Origin: Streptomyces sp. LUP30
GTDB taxonomy: Bacteria; Actinomycetota; Actinomycetes; Streptomycetales; Streptomycetaceae
Direction of reading: 5' to 3'
Length of the DNA: 64,000 nt
NCBI RefSeq assembly: GCF_001746365.1
Contig: NZ_MJAJ01000024.1
Location: forward strand, 57,854-121,853
Under the pieces are notes generated by a model. That model worked only from the letters and a program-made list of their open reading frames with translations. It was not told the origin of the DNA and ran no database searches. This document shows, in pieces, positions 41,878 through 50,605 of the stretch (positions are counted from its first letter, which is position 1; every line of letters starts with the position of its first letter). Both the position numbers and the translations under genes were made by a program.

Positions 41878-42654
41878 ATGGCCAAGCGAATCGACGTAAG
41901 CGGACTGACCGCCTACTACGGATCCCACAAGGCGATCGAAGACATCTCGATGACGGTCGAGCCGCGCTCGGTGACGGCGTTCATCGGCCCGTCCGGCTGC
42001 GGCAAGTCGACGTTCCTGCGCACGCTGAACCGTATGCACGAGGTGACCTCCGGCGGTCGCGTCGAGGGCAAGGTGCTGCTGGACGACGAGGACCTCTACG
42101 GCGCGGGTGTGGACCCGGTGTCCGTCCGCCGCGAGGTCGGCATGGTCTTCCAGCGCCCGAATCCCTTCCCCACGATGTCGATCTTCGACAACGTGGCCGC
42201 GGGCCTCCGCCTGAACGGCAGCTACAAGAAGTCCCAGCTCGCGGACGTGGTGGAGAAGTCCCTCAAGGGCGCGAACCTCTGGAACGAGGTCAAGGACCGC
42301 CTGAACAAGCCCGGCTCGGGCCTGTCGGGCGGCCAGCAGCAGCGTCTGTGCATCGCGCGGGCGATCGCCGTGGAGCCGAAGGTCCTGCTGATGGACGAGC
42401 CCTGCTCGGCCCTCGACCCGATCTCCACCCTCGCCATCGAGGACCTGATCGGCGAGCTGAAGGAACGCTTCACGATCGTCATCGTGACGCACAACATGCA
42501 GCAGGCGGCCCGCGTCTCGGACCGCACGGCGTTCTTCAACCTCGCCGCGGTCGGCCAGCCCGGCCGTCTGATCGAGCTCGACGACACGGAACGCATCTTC
42601 TCCAACCCGTCGGTCCAGGCCACGGAGGACTACATCTCAGGCCGCTTCGGCTGA
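41878..42654 (+). CDS. pstB: Phosphate ABC transporter ATPase PstB
   Basis: A 258-aa ATPase with Walker A GPSGCGKSTFLR, signature LSGGQQQRLCIARAIA, Walker B VLLMDEPCSALDP and H-loop VTHNMQQAARVSD. The PstB-specific QRPNPFPTMSIFDNV is present. It lies 48 bp after pstA and ends the operon before a strong terminator. No phoU gene follows; in this genus phoU is usually elsewhere, with phoRP. Confidence 0.97.
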   Translation: MAKRIDVSGLTAYYGSHKAIEDISMTVEPRSVTAFIGPSGCGKSTFLRTLNRMHEVTSGGRVEGKVLLDDEDLYGAGVDPVSVRREVGMVFQRPNPFPTMSIFDNVAAGLRLNGSYKKSQLADVVEKSLKGANLWNEVKDRLNKPGSGLSGGQQQRLCIARAIAVEPKVLLMDEPCSALDPISTLAIEDLIGELKERFTIVIVTHNMQQAARVSDRTAFFNLAAVGQPGRLIELDDTERIFSNPSVQATEDYISGRFG

Positions 42655-42701
42655 CCCGAAACCCCTCGCGGTGCTGCATGGCGGTGCCACCGCGAGGCCG
42701 C

Positions 42702-42738
42702 AAGAGCCCGCCCCCTGACTCCCGGGGGGCGGGCTCTT
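42702..42738 (+). terminator. Terminator of pstSCAB
   Basis: AAGAGCCCGCCCCC (42702-42715) pairs with GGGGGCGGGCTCTT (42725-42738), a perfect 14-bp stem. It lies between pstB and the convergent Pit gene and may serve both. The remaining 200 bp to 42944 show no gene. Confidence 0.85.
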
Positions 42739-42944
42739 CGACGGCTCAGGGCGGAAACCGCCCGGGGGAGGGGACAGAGGGAGACACGCACCCCTCCCCC
42801 TCCCGCTGGCATCCGGGGCGGCCGCGGTCACCGGGTTCGGGGCGGAGCCCCGGGACCATGGTCGCCGGCTTCCGGGCGGAGCCCCGGAGTGGCGGTCGCC
42901 TTTTCACCCACCGAATCGTGTGGGTGGGTGTTGCGGGATCCGGC

Positions 42945-43943
42945 CTAGAGAAACGCCAGGTCCACGATCCAGAACGCACACGCCGCCACCGCTCCGGCCG
43001 CGGGCATGGTGATGAACCACCCGAGAACGATGTTCTTGGCGACCCCCCACCGCACGGCATTGATCCGCTTGGTCGCCCCGACACCCATGATCGCCGAGGT
43101 GATCACATGCGTCGTCGAGATGGGCGCCTTGAAGAGGAACGCCGTCGTGAACATGATCGACGCCCCCGTCGTCTCCGCGGCGAATCCCTGCGGCGGATCG
43201 AGCTCGATGATCTTCCGGCCGAGTGTCCGCATGATGCGCCACCCACCCGCATACGTCCCGAGCGACAGCATCACGGCGCAAGCGATCTTCACCCACACCG
43301 GAATGGGATCGTCCGCTCCCTGAACATCGCCGATGACCAGCGCCATCACCACGATGCCCATCGTCTTCTGGGCGTCCTGCAGACCGTGCCCCAGCGCCAT
43401 ACCCGCGGCGGAGACGGTCTGAGCGATCCGGAAGCCCCGCTTCGCCTTGTGCGGATTGGACCGCCGGAACAGCCACAGGATGGCCGTCATCACCAGATAA
43501 CCGACGATGAGTCCCACCACCGGCGAGACGAACATCGGAATGACGACCTTGTCCAGCACGCCGGACCAGATCACCTCCGTGCCGCCCGCGAGCGCGGCCC
43601 CCACCATCCCGCCGAACAACGCGTGCGACGACGACGAAGGCAGCCCGAAGTACCAGGTGACGAGGTTCCAGACGATCGCCCCGATCAACGCGGCGAACAG
43701 GATCCCCATCCCCTTGGACCCCTCGGGCGTCTCGATCAGCCCCTTGCTGACCGTGTGCGCGACGCCGCTCCCGAGGAACGCGCCGGCGAGGTTCATGACC
43801 GCGGCCATCGCCAGCGCCGCTCGAGGCGTCAGCGCCCGTGTGGAGACGGACGTGGCGATGGCGTTCGCCGAGTCGTGGAAGCCGTTGGTGTAGGTGAATC
43901 CGAGCGCGACGCCGATGGTCACGACCAGAGCAAAGGTGTCCAT
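42945..43943 (-). CDS. pitH1: Low-affinity inorganic phosphate transporter (Pit family)
   Basis: A 332-aa polytopic transporter with both PD001131 signature halves: TNGFHDSANAIATSVSTRAL in the N-half and FLFKAPISTTHVITSAIMGVG in the C-half, plus GLPSSSSHALFGGMVGAAL. It imports metal-phosphate with protons at replete phosphate. It lies 7 bp behind a DUF47 gene and is surely co-translated with it. The symbol follows S. coelicolor naming as I recall it. Confidence 0.94.
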   Translation of the reverse strand: MDTFALVVTIGVALGFTYTNGFHDSANAIATSVSTRALTPRAALAMAAVMNLAGAFLGSGVAHTVSKGLIETPEGSKGMGILFAALIGAIVWNLVTWYFGLPSSSSHALFGGMVGAALAGGTEVIWSGVLDKVVIPMFVSPVVGLIVGYLVMTAILWLFRRSNPHKAKRGFRIAQTVSAAGMALGHGLQDAQKTMGIVVMALVIGDVQGADDPIPVWVKIACAVMLSLGTYAGGWRIMRTLGRKIIELDPPQGFAAETTGASIMFTTAFLFKAPISTTHVITSAIMGVGATKRINAVRWGVAKNIVLGWFITMPAAGAVAACAFWIVDLAFL

Positions 43944-43950
43944 TAAGGGT

Positions 43951-44571
43951 TCAGGACTCCTTGACCGCGATGGTCTCCACCGTGTTGGCCACGTGCTCGA
44001 AGGCGTCGGCGGCCTCCTCGAGCACATCCACGATCTGCTTCAGCTTGAGCACCTCGATGGCCTCGTACTTGCCGTTGAAGAGATGCGCGAGCAGCTTGCG
44101 GTGGATCTGGTCGGCCTGGTTCTCGAGCCGGTTGACCTCGATCCAGTACTCGGTGAGGTTCTGCATGGTGCGCAGGTTCGGCATGGCCTCGGCCGTGAGC
44201 TCGGCGGCCCTGGCCAGCACCTCGATCTGCTGTTCGACGCCCTTGGGCAGTTCCTCCACGTTGTAGAGGACGACCAGGTCGACGGCCTCCTCCATGAAGT
44301 CCATGATGTCGTCGAGCGAGGACGCGAGGTTGTAGATGTCCTCACGGTCGAACGGCGTGATGAACGAGGAGTTCAGCTGGTGGAAGATCGCGTGCGTGGC
44401 GTCGTCACCTGCGTGTTCCGCGGCCCGCATACGCTCTGCGATCTCGGCCCGGGCGGAGGTGTCCGCCCCGAGGAGTTCCATCAGGAGTTTCGAGCCCGTG
44501 ACGATGTTGTCCGCGGACGCGGCGAACATGTCGTAGAAGCTCGTCTCCCTGGGGGTCAGACGAAAGCGCAC
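43951..44571 (-). CDS. DUF47/PhoU-like regulator of Pit
   Basis: A 206-aa all-helical PhoU-like protein (FRLTPRETSFYDMFAASADN, HQLNSSFITPFDREDIYNLA, DDIMDFMEEAVDLVVLYNVE, ENQADQIHRKLLAHLF). DUF47 proteins are paired with Pit transporters and thought to gate or stabilise them with the help of bound metal. GTG 44571 with a GAGG site. Confidence 0.95.
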   Translation of the reverse strand: MRFRLTPRETSFYDMFAASADNIVTGSKLLMELLGADTSARAEIAERMRAAEHAGDDATHAIFHQLNSSFITPFDREDIYNLASSLDDIMDFMEEAVDLVVLYNVEELPKGVEQQIEVLARAAELTAEAMPNLRTMQNLTEYWIEVNRLENQADQIHRKLLAHLFNGKYEAIEVLKLKQIVDVLEEAADAFEHVANTVETIAVKES

Positions 44572-44737
44572 GTGGGGTCCTCAAGATGCATCGGTTTCGG
44601 TCAGGCTGATGCTAGGCGCATCATCCGGCCACGGCTAATGGGCCGTCCACCAGTGTCGCCCATCGCGCACGGAGACCGGCAGGGGGGCGACCGGCTGAGT
44701 GCTGTCCGCGGCCGTCCCCCCGCGAAAGTTCGGTAGG

Positions 44738-44758
44738 ATATACCCAGTAGGGGTATAT
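44738..44758. promoter_or_regulatory. CsoR operator, ATATACCC-N5-GGGTATAT
   Basis: Perfect 8-bp arms around AGTAG match the TATACCC/GGGTATA operator of copper-sensing CsoR proteins. It ends 28 bp before the csoR start, so apo-CsoR would block its own promoter. Confidence 0.88.
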
Positions 44759-44786
44759 GTCGGGAGCTGGAGCGCTGGAGGACACC

Positions 44787-45173
44787 ATGACGACCACCGA
44801 GGCCGGCGCGGAAGCCCGCTCCACCCCCGAGGCGGGCCGCACCCCCGAACCCGCCGCAGTGGCCGAAACCGAACGGCCCGCCGCCGCGACGGTCCACGGC
44901 TACCACGACCAGAAGGCCGAACACCTCAAGCGCCTGCGCCGCATCGAGGGCCAGATCCGCGGCCTGCAGCGCATGGTGGACGAGGACACCTACTGCATCG
45001 ACATACTCACCCAGGTGTCGGCGTCCACCAAGGCGCTGCAGTCGTTCGCCCTGCAACTCCTGGAGGAGCACCTGCGCCACTGCGTCGCCGACGCGGCGCT
45101 CAGGGGCGGCGACGAGATCGACGCGAAGGTGGAAGAGGCGACGAAGGCGATCGCCCGCCTACTGCGCACCTGA
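44787..45173 (+). CDS. csoR: CsoR, copper-sensing repressor
   Basis: A 128-aa helical-bundle repressor. The Cu(I) ligand set C-H-C is Cys70 (DTYCIDIL), His95 and Cys99 (EEHLRHC), with the exact 25- and 4-residue spacings of S. lividans CsoR. Dimer and DNA contacts are in KRLRRIEGQIRGLQRMV. A disordered Ala/Glu/Pro N-terminus of about 35 residues precedes. Start ATG 44787 has GGAGG with 5 nt spacing; the ATG at 44757 lies inside the operator. No copper chaperone or P-type ATPase is adjacent, so targets are elsewhere. Confidence 0.94.
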   Translation: MTTTEAGAEARSTPEAGRTPEPAAVAETERPAAATVHGYHDQKAEHLKRLRRIEGQIRGLQRMVDEDTYCIDILTQVSASTKALQSFALQLLEEHLRHCVADAALRGGDEIDAKVEEATKAIARLLRT

Positions 45174-45347
45174 GCCGCCGGACCCGTCCGGTTCCTCGCC
45201 CACCCGCAGCACCAGGTCGATGCTCTCCATGCTGAGCCGTTCCTCACCGGCCGCCGAGGCCGCGATGATCAGCTCCCCGCACAGCTCGATCTCGGCGAGG
45301 GCCACGTGGTCCTGAACTGCCGTACCGCCGCCCGGAGCCACGCGCAT
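45159..45347 (-). CDS. Small hypothetical protein (62 aa)
   Basis: A convergent neighbour of csoR whose 3' end overlaps it by 15 bp. The product (VALAEIELCGELIIAAS, RLSMESIDLVLRVGEEPDG) looks like a small alpha/beta protein without membrane segments. ATG 45347 follows AGGGACGAG; a GTG one codon upstream is equally possible. No family recognised. Confidence 0.6.
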   Translation of the reverse strand: MRVAPGGGTAVQDHVALAEIELCGELIIAASAAGEERLSMESIDLVLRVGEEPDGSGGSGAQ

Positions 45348-45495
45348 CACCTCGTCCCTGCCGTCACCGGCTTCCTAGAGTAGGGAGCGCTATACACCGC
45401 GCGCATGGCACGGACGGGCTAGTCCTTGTGTCTCCGTGGCCGAAATCATCTTCTCGAAGCCGGTCGAAGCAGTCGAAGCCGACCCCGGGGCGCCT

Positions 45496-46434
45496 TCAGT
45501 CCTCCGCGATCCGGCCCGCGTAGATGTCGTCCGCCGCCGGCAGCCGCACGTCGACGGGCGCGCCGAAGTCGTACAGCAGCGTCGTCGAGGCGACCGCGAC
45601 GGCCGCCCTCGGCCGCCCGTCCGGCCCGCCGCCGTGTCCGTCCGGCCCGCCGTGTCCGTTCCGCCCGTCCTGCACGTTCCGTCCGGTCTGTCCGCCCCGC
45701 CCGTCGTCCGCGCCCCGCCCGTTCAGGAAGCTGAACCGGTGCCGGACCTTGCGGATGCGCCCCTCGTCGTCGAGATACGCGTCGAACGGCACGCGGGCCG
45801 TGGCGAACCCTTTCGCCGCCGCCCGCAGCGAGTCCCGTCCGCCCTCCGACGCGTCCCGGGCGGCCACCGCCAGGTCGGCGGTCCCGCGATAGTGCCGTAC
45901 CGCCGTCCCGGCCACCTCGGTCCTCCCCACGTACGTCGCCGTCCGCGTTCCCCGCAGCACCTCGGCGGCGGCGAACGGATCGGTGGCCCCGCCCGTCACC
46001 AGATTCCCGTCGGACAGCGTCGCCGTCTCCACCCGCACCCATTTGTCGGCCGGCACCCCCGCGCCCCGGTTCTTCATGAACAGGGCTCCGGGCGCGAGGA
46101 GTTCGGTGATCGGCCGGTGCTCACTGGCCCCGGCCGGGTCCTGCGGCAGCAGCACCTTCAGCTCCCCGAGCTGCCGGCGGTAGTCGTACACCCCCTGGCC
46201 GCGAATGGTCACCCGGGTCCCGCCGGTGGCCATCTCCATCGAGGTGCGGGCCTTCGACGTGCCCGCCTCGACGAGCGCGTCGGCGGCCCGGTGCAGGATC
46301 TCGACGGGGTCGCCGGCCCGCCCGTCCCCGGCGGCGCGTCCGGTCGCGGAACACCCGGCGGCGCACACACAAACCCCGGCCACGATCCCCGAAAGGACCG
46401 CGGCGCCCCTCTGCCTGCGCTGGCGCTCCGTCAT
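45496..46434 (-). CDS. LppX/LprAFG-like lipoprotein
   Basis: A 312-aa exported lipoprotein with signal peptide and lipobox AAGC (Cys28). Residues about 43-210 have the half-barrel pattern of LppX/LprG-type proteins (AADALVEAGTSKARTSMEMA, ELKVLLPQ, VRHYRGTADLAVAARD, ARVPFDAYLDDEGRIRKVRH). These carry lipids or glycolipids across the envelope in mycobacteria. A Gly/Asp/Asn-rich low-complexity insert (RGADDGRGGQTGRNVQDG and on) lies at about 225-265. ATG 46434. Confidence 0.9.
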   Translation of the reverse strand: MTERQRRQRGAAVLSGIVAGVCVCAAGCSATGRAAGDGRAGDPVEILHRAADALVEAGTSKARTSMEMATGGTRVTIRGQGVYDYRRQLGELKVLLPQDPAGASEHRPITELLAPGALFMKNRGAGVPADKWVRVETATLSDGNLVTGGATDPFAAAEVLRGTRTATYVGRTEVAGTAVRHYRGTADLAVAARDASEGGRDSLRAAAKGFATARVPFDAYLDDEGRIRKVRHRFSFLNGRGADDGRGGQTGRNVQDGRNGHGGPDGHGGGPDGRPRAAVAVASTTLLYDFGAPVDVRLPAADDIYAGRIAED

Positions 46435-46576
46435 GGCCTGTCTACCCCCAGCCGGTAAGTCCGTCACGGGCCTGCTGCCGTACCGGCTAACGACGGCCGA
46501 GTGCCCGCCGTCACGCAGGGCCGAAGGCTTGCGACCGCATGCGGGTCCTTCGCCGAAACTGGGTACCGTTGTTCCT

Positions 46577-46747
46577 GTGACACAGCAGGACGGCTCGGCC
46601 CTTTCCCGCCCCGCCGCGGGACACAGCACCACGACCGTCGAACAGGGCAGGTTCTGCCTGGCCCGCTGCACCTGTGGCTGGCGCGGCCCGGCCCGCAGAG
46701 CGAGGAGCATGGCGAGATCCGACGCGGAGTCCCACGTCCGTGGCTGA
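46577..46747 (+). CDS. Small Cys-rich protein (56 aa, C-x3-C-x-C)
   Basis: A GTG at 46577 opens a 56-codon frame with a compact metal-site-like motif, FCLARCTCGWRGPARRARSM, and end ARSDAESHVRG. The three closely spaced Cys and a later His could bind zinc. Small proteins of this kind (CxCGWRGPAR) recur in Streptomyces as I recall. No strong ribosome site is visible and it could be leaderless. It precedes the flavin oxidase gene by 137 bp. Confidence 0.6.
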   Translation: MTQQDGSALSRPAAGHSTTTVEQGRFCLARCTCGWRGPARRARSMARSDAESHVRG

Positions 46748-46884
46748 CATCCGTGCCTGCCGTCCGTAGCTGCCGTCCGTGGCTGACGTCACCGTTCCGT
46801 CACCGCTGGAGCCGTCAGGAACCTGTGGTTCCCTGACCCCGTCTCGCTCGGTACAGCCGACGAGCCGAGGGAAGGCGCAAGGAC

Positions 46885-48453
46885 ATGGAACGGCGAAGGT
46901 TCATCGCGGGCGGCACGGCCGCCCTCGCGGCGGCGGCGACCGCGTGCAAGGCGACCGGCGGCAGCGCGAGCGCCTCCACCCCGGCCACGGCGAACACCGG
47001 CTCCGCGCGGACGGGAGCGGCGCTGACGACGACCAGCGTCGCCGCCCCCGCCACCTGGACGGCGTTGGCCCGCGACCTGGACGGCACCCTGGTCCGCCCC
47101 GGCGAGGCGTCCTGGGCCGCGGCGCGGCAGCTCTACAACACCCGCTTCGACAGCCTCAAGCCGGCGGCCGTGGCGTATGTCGCCCACGCCGACGACATCC
47201 GCACCGTCATGGCGTACGCCCGTGCCCACCACACCAAGGTCGCGATCCGCAACGGCGGCCACTCCTACGGCGGTTGGTCCTCGGGCGACGGCCGGCTGAT
47301 CATCGACGTCTCCAAGCTGAACCGGGTCCGGGCGAGCGGCGGCACGGCCGTGGTCGGCGCGGGCGCCAAGCTGATCGACGTCTACCGGGCGCTCGCCGCC
47401 AAGGGCGTCACGATCCCGGCGGGGTCCTGCCCGACGGTCGGCGTCTCCGGCCTGGTGCTGGGCGGCGGCCACGGGGTCGTCTCCCGCGCCTACGGTCTGA
47501 CCTGCGACAGCCTCACCCGGGCCACGATCGTCACCGCCGACGGCAAGCAGCTCACCGCCGACGCGACGACGAACAAGGACCTGTTCTGGGCCCTACGCGG
47601 AGCCGGCAACGGCAACTTCGGCGTCGTCACAGAACTGCAGTTCACGACCCATCCGGCGCCCCAGGCCGTGACGGGCTACCTCACCTGGCCCTGGTCGAGG
47701 GCGGCCGCGGTCGTGAAGGCCTGGCAGGAGTGGGGTCCGTCCCAGCCCGACGAGATCTGGTCCTCCCTGCACGTGGCGAACGCGCCGGGCGGCACACCCA
47801 CCATCTCGGTCGCCGCGTTCTGCATCGGCACGTACGGCCAGCTCCAGAACGCGGTGGACCGGCTCGCGGACCGGGTGGGCGGGCCCGCGGCGAGCGTCTC
47901 CCTCCGCCGCCGCACGTACGAGCAGGCGATGGAGGCCTACGCCGGCTGCTCGTCCTTCTCCTCCGACGCCCAGTGCCACCTGCCGGGCTCCACCCCGGGC
48001 CGCTCCTCGCAGGGCAAGCTCGTCCGCGAGACGTACGCGGCCCGCTCCGACTTCTTCGACGTCTCGCTGTCGGCGGCGGGCATCCAGGCCCTGCTGAAGC
48101 AGATCAAGTCGGTTCAGGGCGGCTCGGGCAGCATCGCCCTGACGGCGCTGGGCGGCGCGGTGAACCGGGTCTCCCCCACGGCGACGGCGTTCGTCCACCG
48201 CCGCTCGCGCATGCTGGCGCAGTACATCGCCTCGTGGCGGGCGGGCACGACGGGGGCGGCGGCGCAGTCCTGGCTGAACACGGCCCACAAGGCCATGGCC
48301 CCGTACGCGTCGGGCGCCGCCTACCAGAACTACGCGGACCCGACGCTGACGAACTGGCGCAAGGCCTACTACGGCGAGGCACTCCCCCGCCTGACCCAGC
48401 TGAAGAAGCAGTACGACCCCAACGGCTTCTTCACCTACCCCCAGGCCCTCTGA
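46885..48453 (+). CDS. Exported FAD-linked oxidase (berberine-bridge type)
   Basis: A 522-aa flavoprotein with N-terminal twin-arginine-like signal MERRRFIAGGTAALAAAATA and a Cys at 21, so it may be exported by Tat and perhaps lipidated. The PCMH FAD domain has RNGGHSYGG (His126) and GSCPTVGVSG (Cys182), the two residues that covalently bind FAD in bicovalent enzymes, then LGGGHGVVSRAYGL. The C-terminal BBE domain ends YDPNGFFTYPQAL. These enzymes oxidise alcohols, sugars or specialised metabolites. The ATG follows AAGGCGCAAGGAC. Confidence 0.94.
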   Translation: MERRRFIAGGTAALAAAATACKATGGSASASTPATANTGSARTGAALTTTSVAAPATWTALARDLDGTLVRPGEASWAAARQLYNTRFDSLKPAAVAYVAHADDIRTVMAYARAHHTKVAIRNGGHSYGGWSSGDGRLIIDVSKLNRVRASGGTAVVGAGAKLIDVYRALAAKGVTIPAGSCPTVGVSGLVLGGGHGVVSRAYGLTCDSLTRATIVTADGKQLTADATTNKDLFWALRGAGNGNFGVVTELQFTTHPAPQAVTGYLTWPWSRAAAVVKAWQEWGPSQPDEIWSSLHVANAPGGTPTISVAAFCIGTYGQLQNAVDRLADRVGGPAASVSLRRRTYEQAMEAYAGCSSFSSDAQCHLPGSTPGRSSQGKLVRETYAARSDFFDVSLSAAGIQALLKQIKSVQGGSGSIALTALGGAVNRVSPTATAFVHRRSRMLAQYIASWRAGTTGAAAQSWLNTAHKAMAPYASGAAYQNYADPTLTNWRKAYYGEALPRLTQLKKQYDPNGFFTYPQAL

Positions 48454-48526
48454 GCGCCTCCGGCGGACGCCCGCTCCATCCCGTCAACGGTCGGCCCAAC
48501 AAGCCCGGGAGACGGCCTCTCAGGCG

Positions 48527-48554
48527 TTCCGGGAGGCTTCCACGCCTCCCGGAA
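48527..48554. terminator. Hairpin between convergent oxidase and PAP2 genes
   Basis: TTCCGGGAGGC (48527-48537) pairs with GCCTCCCGGAA (48544-48554) around a 6-nt loop. It ends 7 bp short of the PAP2 stop codon and can serve both directions. Confidence 0.8.
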
Positions 48555-48561
48555 GCCGGCG

Positions 48562-49272
48562 CTAGGCGGCCAGGTCCCGTTCCTCGGCGGCGAGTTCCGG
48601 GCGCGCGCCGGTCACCAGGGCGTCCCGCTCCCCGGCCCGGGCGGCCCGCCCGCGCACGAGCCATCCGGCCCGCGGCGACCGGTCGACGGCCTTCAGCACG
48701 GGGGTGAGCATCATGGAGGCGATGGGCGACAGCAGCAGCGTCACCGCGGTCCCGAGCGCGAACCCGCCGACCACGTCGGTCGGGTAGTGCACGCCCATGA
48801 ACACCCGGCAGAACCCTTCGAGCAGGGCGATCCCTATCCCGACGAGCCCGAACCTCCGGTTGGCGACGAACAGTCCGACGGCCATGGCCATGGTCAGGGT
48901 GGCGTGGTCGCTCACGAAGGAGTAGTCGGTCTTGCCGGAGACGAGCACCTCCAGCCCCTGGTGGTCCCGGAAGGGCCGCGGCCGCTCCACGAACCCGCGT
49001 ATGGGCACGTTCACCAGCACGGCCAGGCCGGCGGCGAGCGGCGCCCACACCAGGGCGGCGACGGAGGACGCGGCCTCCTCGGCCCCGCCGGGCCGCCGCC
49101 GCACACCCCACCAGCACCACACGATCAGCAGCACCATGGCGAGCAGCAGCCCGTACTCGCCCACGAACTCGACCACCCGGTCGAGCCAGTGCGGCGCGTC
49201 CTTGGCCAGCCCGTTGATGTCGTAGAGAAGGTCGACGTCGGGGTTCGACCCGGATTCGGCGAGTCCAGCCAT
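48562..49272 (-). CDS. PAP2-family membrane phosphatase
   Basis: A 236-aa protein with five to six helices and the three PAP2 motifs: RGFVERPRPF (KxxxxxxRP type), SFVSDHAT (PSGH type with the catalytic His) and CRVFMGVHYPTDV (SRxxxxxHxxxD with Cys for Ser). Such enzymes dephosphorylate phosphatidic acid or undecaprenyl pyrophosphate on the outer leaflet. ATG 49272 follows AAGGGG. Confidence 0.92.
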   Translation of the reverse strand: MAGLAESGSNPDVDLLYDINGLAKDAPHWLDRVVEFVGEYGLLLAMVLLIVWCWWGVRRRPGGAEEAASSVAALVWAPLAAGLAVLVNVPIRGFVERPRPFRDHQGLEVLVSGKTDYSFVSDHATLTMAMAVGLFVANRRFGLVGIGIALLEGFCRVFMGVHYPTDVVGGFALGTAVTLLLSPIASMMLTPVLKAVDRSPRAGWLVRGRAARAGERDALVTGARPELAAEERDLAA

Positions 49273-49440
49273 GGTGCTGCGGCCCCTTCGTCGTGTTCTG
49301 CTCGGCACGCCTCACATGCGCCCGCTCCAACAGGAACGCACGGCCCCGGTTGATACGTTCCACTCTCCACTGAATGATCACTCAGACGTTATCGAAGAGA
49401 AACAGATCCCCGCAGCTCAGAGCCGGGTCGCCGGCCCTCT

Positions 49441-50442
49441 TCACACCGTCGTCGGGAGCGCTTTCGCGCCATCTTCGGTGACCCGGGTGGCCCCGAAGTA
49501 CTCGCCCGTGTCGATCGGGTCGAACCGGATGACGGCGCCCGTGTACGGCGCGTCGATCATGTACCCGCCGCCGACGTAGATCCCCACGTGGTGGATGGCC
49601 CGCGAGTTGCCGGGGTCGGTGGAGAAGAACACCAGATCCCCCGGCAGCAACTCGCTCCGCCTGGGGTGCGGTCCGGCGTTGTACTGGTCGTTGGCCACCC
49701 GGGGCAGGGTGATCCCGACGCTTTCGTAGGCGGCCTTGGTCAAGCCGGAGCAGTCGAACCGTCCGCCCTGGTCAGCGGTGCCGTTCCCGCCCCACAGATA
49801 GGGCGTCCCGAGCTTCTTCTGGGCGAAGTAGATGGCTCCGGCGGCCTGCTTCGAGGGGTCCACCCGGGTCACCGGGGCGGCGAAGGACTCCTCCAGCGTC
49901 GTGATCGTCTTCACGTAGTTCTGGGTCTCCCCGTACGGCGGGACCCCCTTGTACCTGATGACCGCGTCCGGCCCCGCGTTGTACGCCGCGAGCATGTTCC
50001 TCGTGATGTCCCCGGGGACGGTCTTCACGTACGACGCGAGCTGGCAGTCGTACGACGCGGCCGACGGAATCGCGTCATTCGGGTCCCAGACGTCCCGGTC
50101 GCCGTCGCCGTCGCCGTCGACGCCGTGCGTGGCCCAGGTGCCCGGGATGAACTGCGCTATCCCCTGCGCGGCGGCGCCGCTCTGCGCCCTCGGGTTGAAC
50201 CCGCTCTCCTGGTAGAGCTGGGCGGCCAGCAGGGCAGGGTTGAGGGCGGGACAGAGGTTGCCCCACTTCGCCACGAGCGTCTGATAGGCGGCGGGCACGG
50301 CTCCCTTGGCCAGTTGCCTGGTCGCCCCGCTCACCTCGTTGGCCAGGTTCCCGCCGATGACGTACACGCCGATGACGAGCGCCATCATGAAGGCGGTTCC
50401 GGCGCCGGCGACAGCGGTCACCACGATCCATGTCCTACGCAC
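49441..50442 (-). CDS. Membrane-anchored lytic transglycosylase / NlpC-P60 endopeptidase
   Basis: A 333-aa two-domain cell-wall hydrolase. An N-terminal helix (WIVVTAVAGAGTAFMMALVI) anchors it. Residues about 55-185 are an SLT-type domain (AQLYQESGFNPRAQS with catalytic Glu, AAYNAGPDAV, ETQNYV). Residues about 200-325 are a C40 domain with catalytic Cys in RFDCSGLT and His in IHHVGIYVG. The same pair of activities is used by conjugation systems to open peptidoglycan, and a T4SS-like cluster lies 5 kb to the right. GTG 50442 is chosen for spacing to GAGGGG; a TTG at 50448 is possible. Confidence 0.92.
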   Translation of the reverse strand: MRRTWIVVTAVAGAGTAFMMALVIGVYVIGGNLANEVSGATRQLAKGAVPAAYQTLVAKWGNLCPALNPALLAAQLYQESGFNPRAQSGAAAQGIAQFIPGTWATHGVDGDGDGDRDVWDPNDAIPSAASYDCQLASYVKTVPGDITRNMLAAYNAGPDAVIRYKGVPPYGETQNYVKTITTLEESFAAPVTRVDPSKQAAGAIYFAQKKLGTPYLWGGNGTADQGGRFDCSGLTKAAYESVGITLPRVANDQYNAGPHPRRSELLPGDLVFFSTDPGNSRAIHHVGIYVGGGYMIDAPYTGAVIRFDPIDTGEYFGATRVTEDGAKALPTTV

Positions 50443-50605
50443 CGTCAACCGCCCCTCGCCGCCCGGGAGTCCGCCCCGGACAGTGTAGAGGCGGCCCGGT
50501 CACCACGGGGTGATCACACGGCAGCGGAAAGCAGTCGTCCGACGCCCGTCTCCCGGCGGCCGGGCGCAGACCCGAGACCGCATCCGACGGCGCGGCCCGT
50601 GGCCC

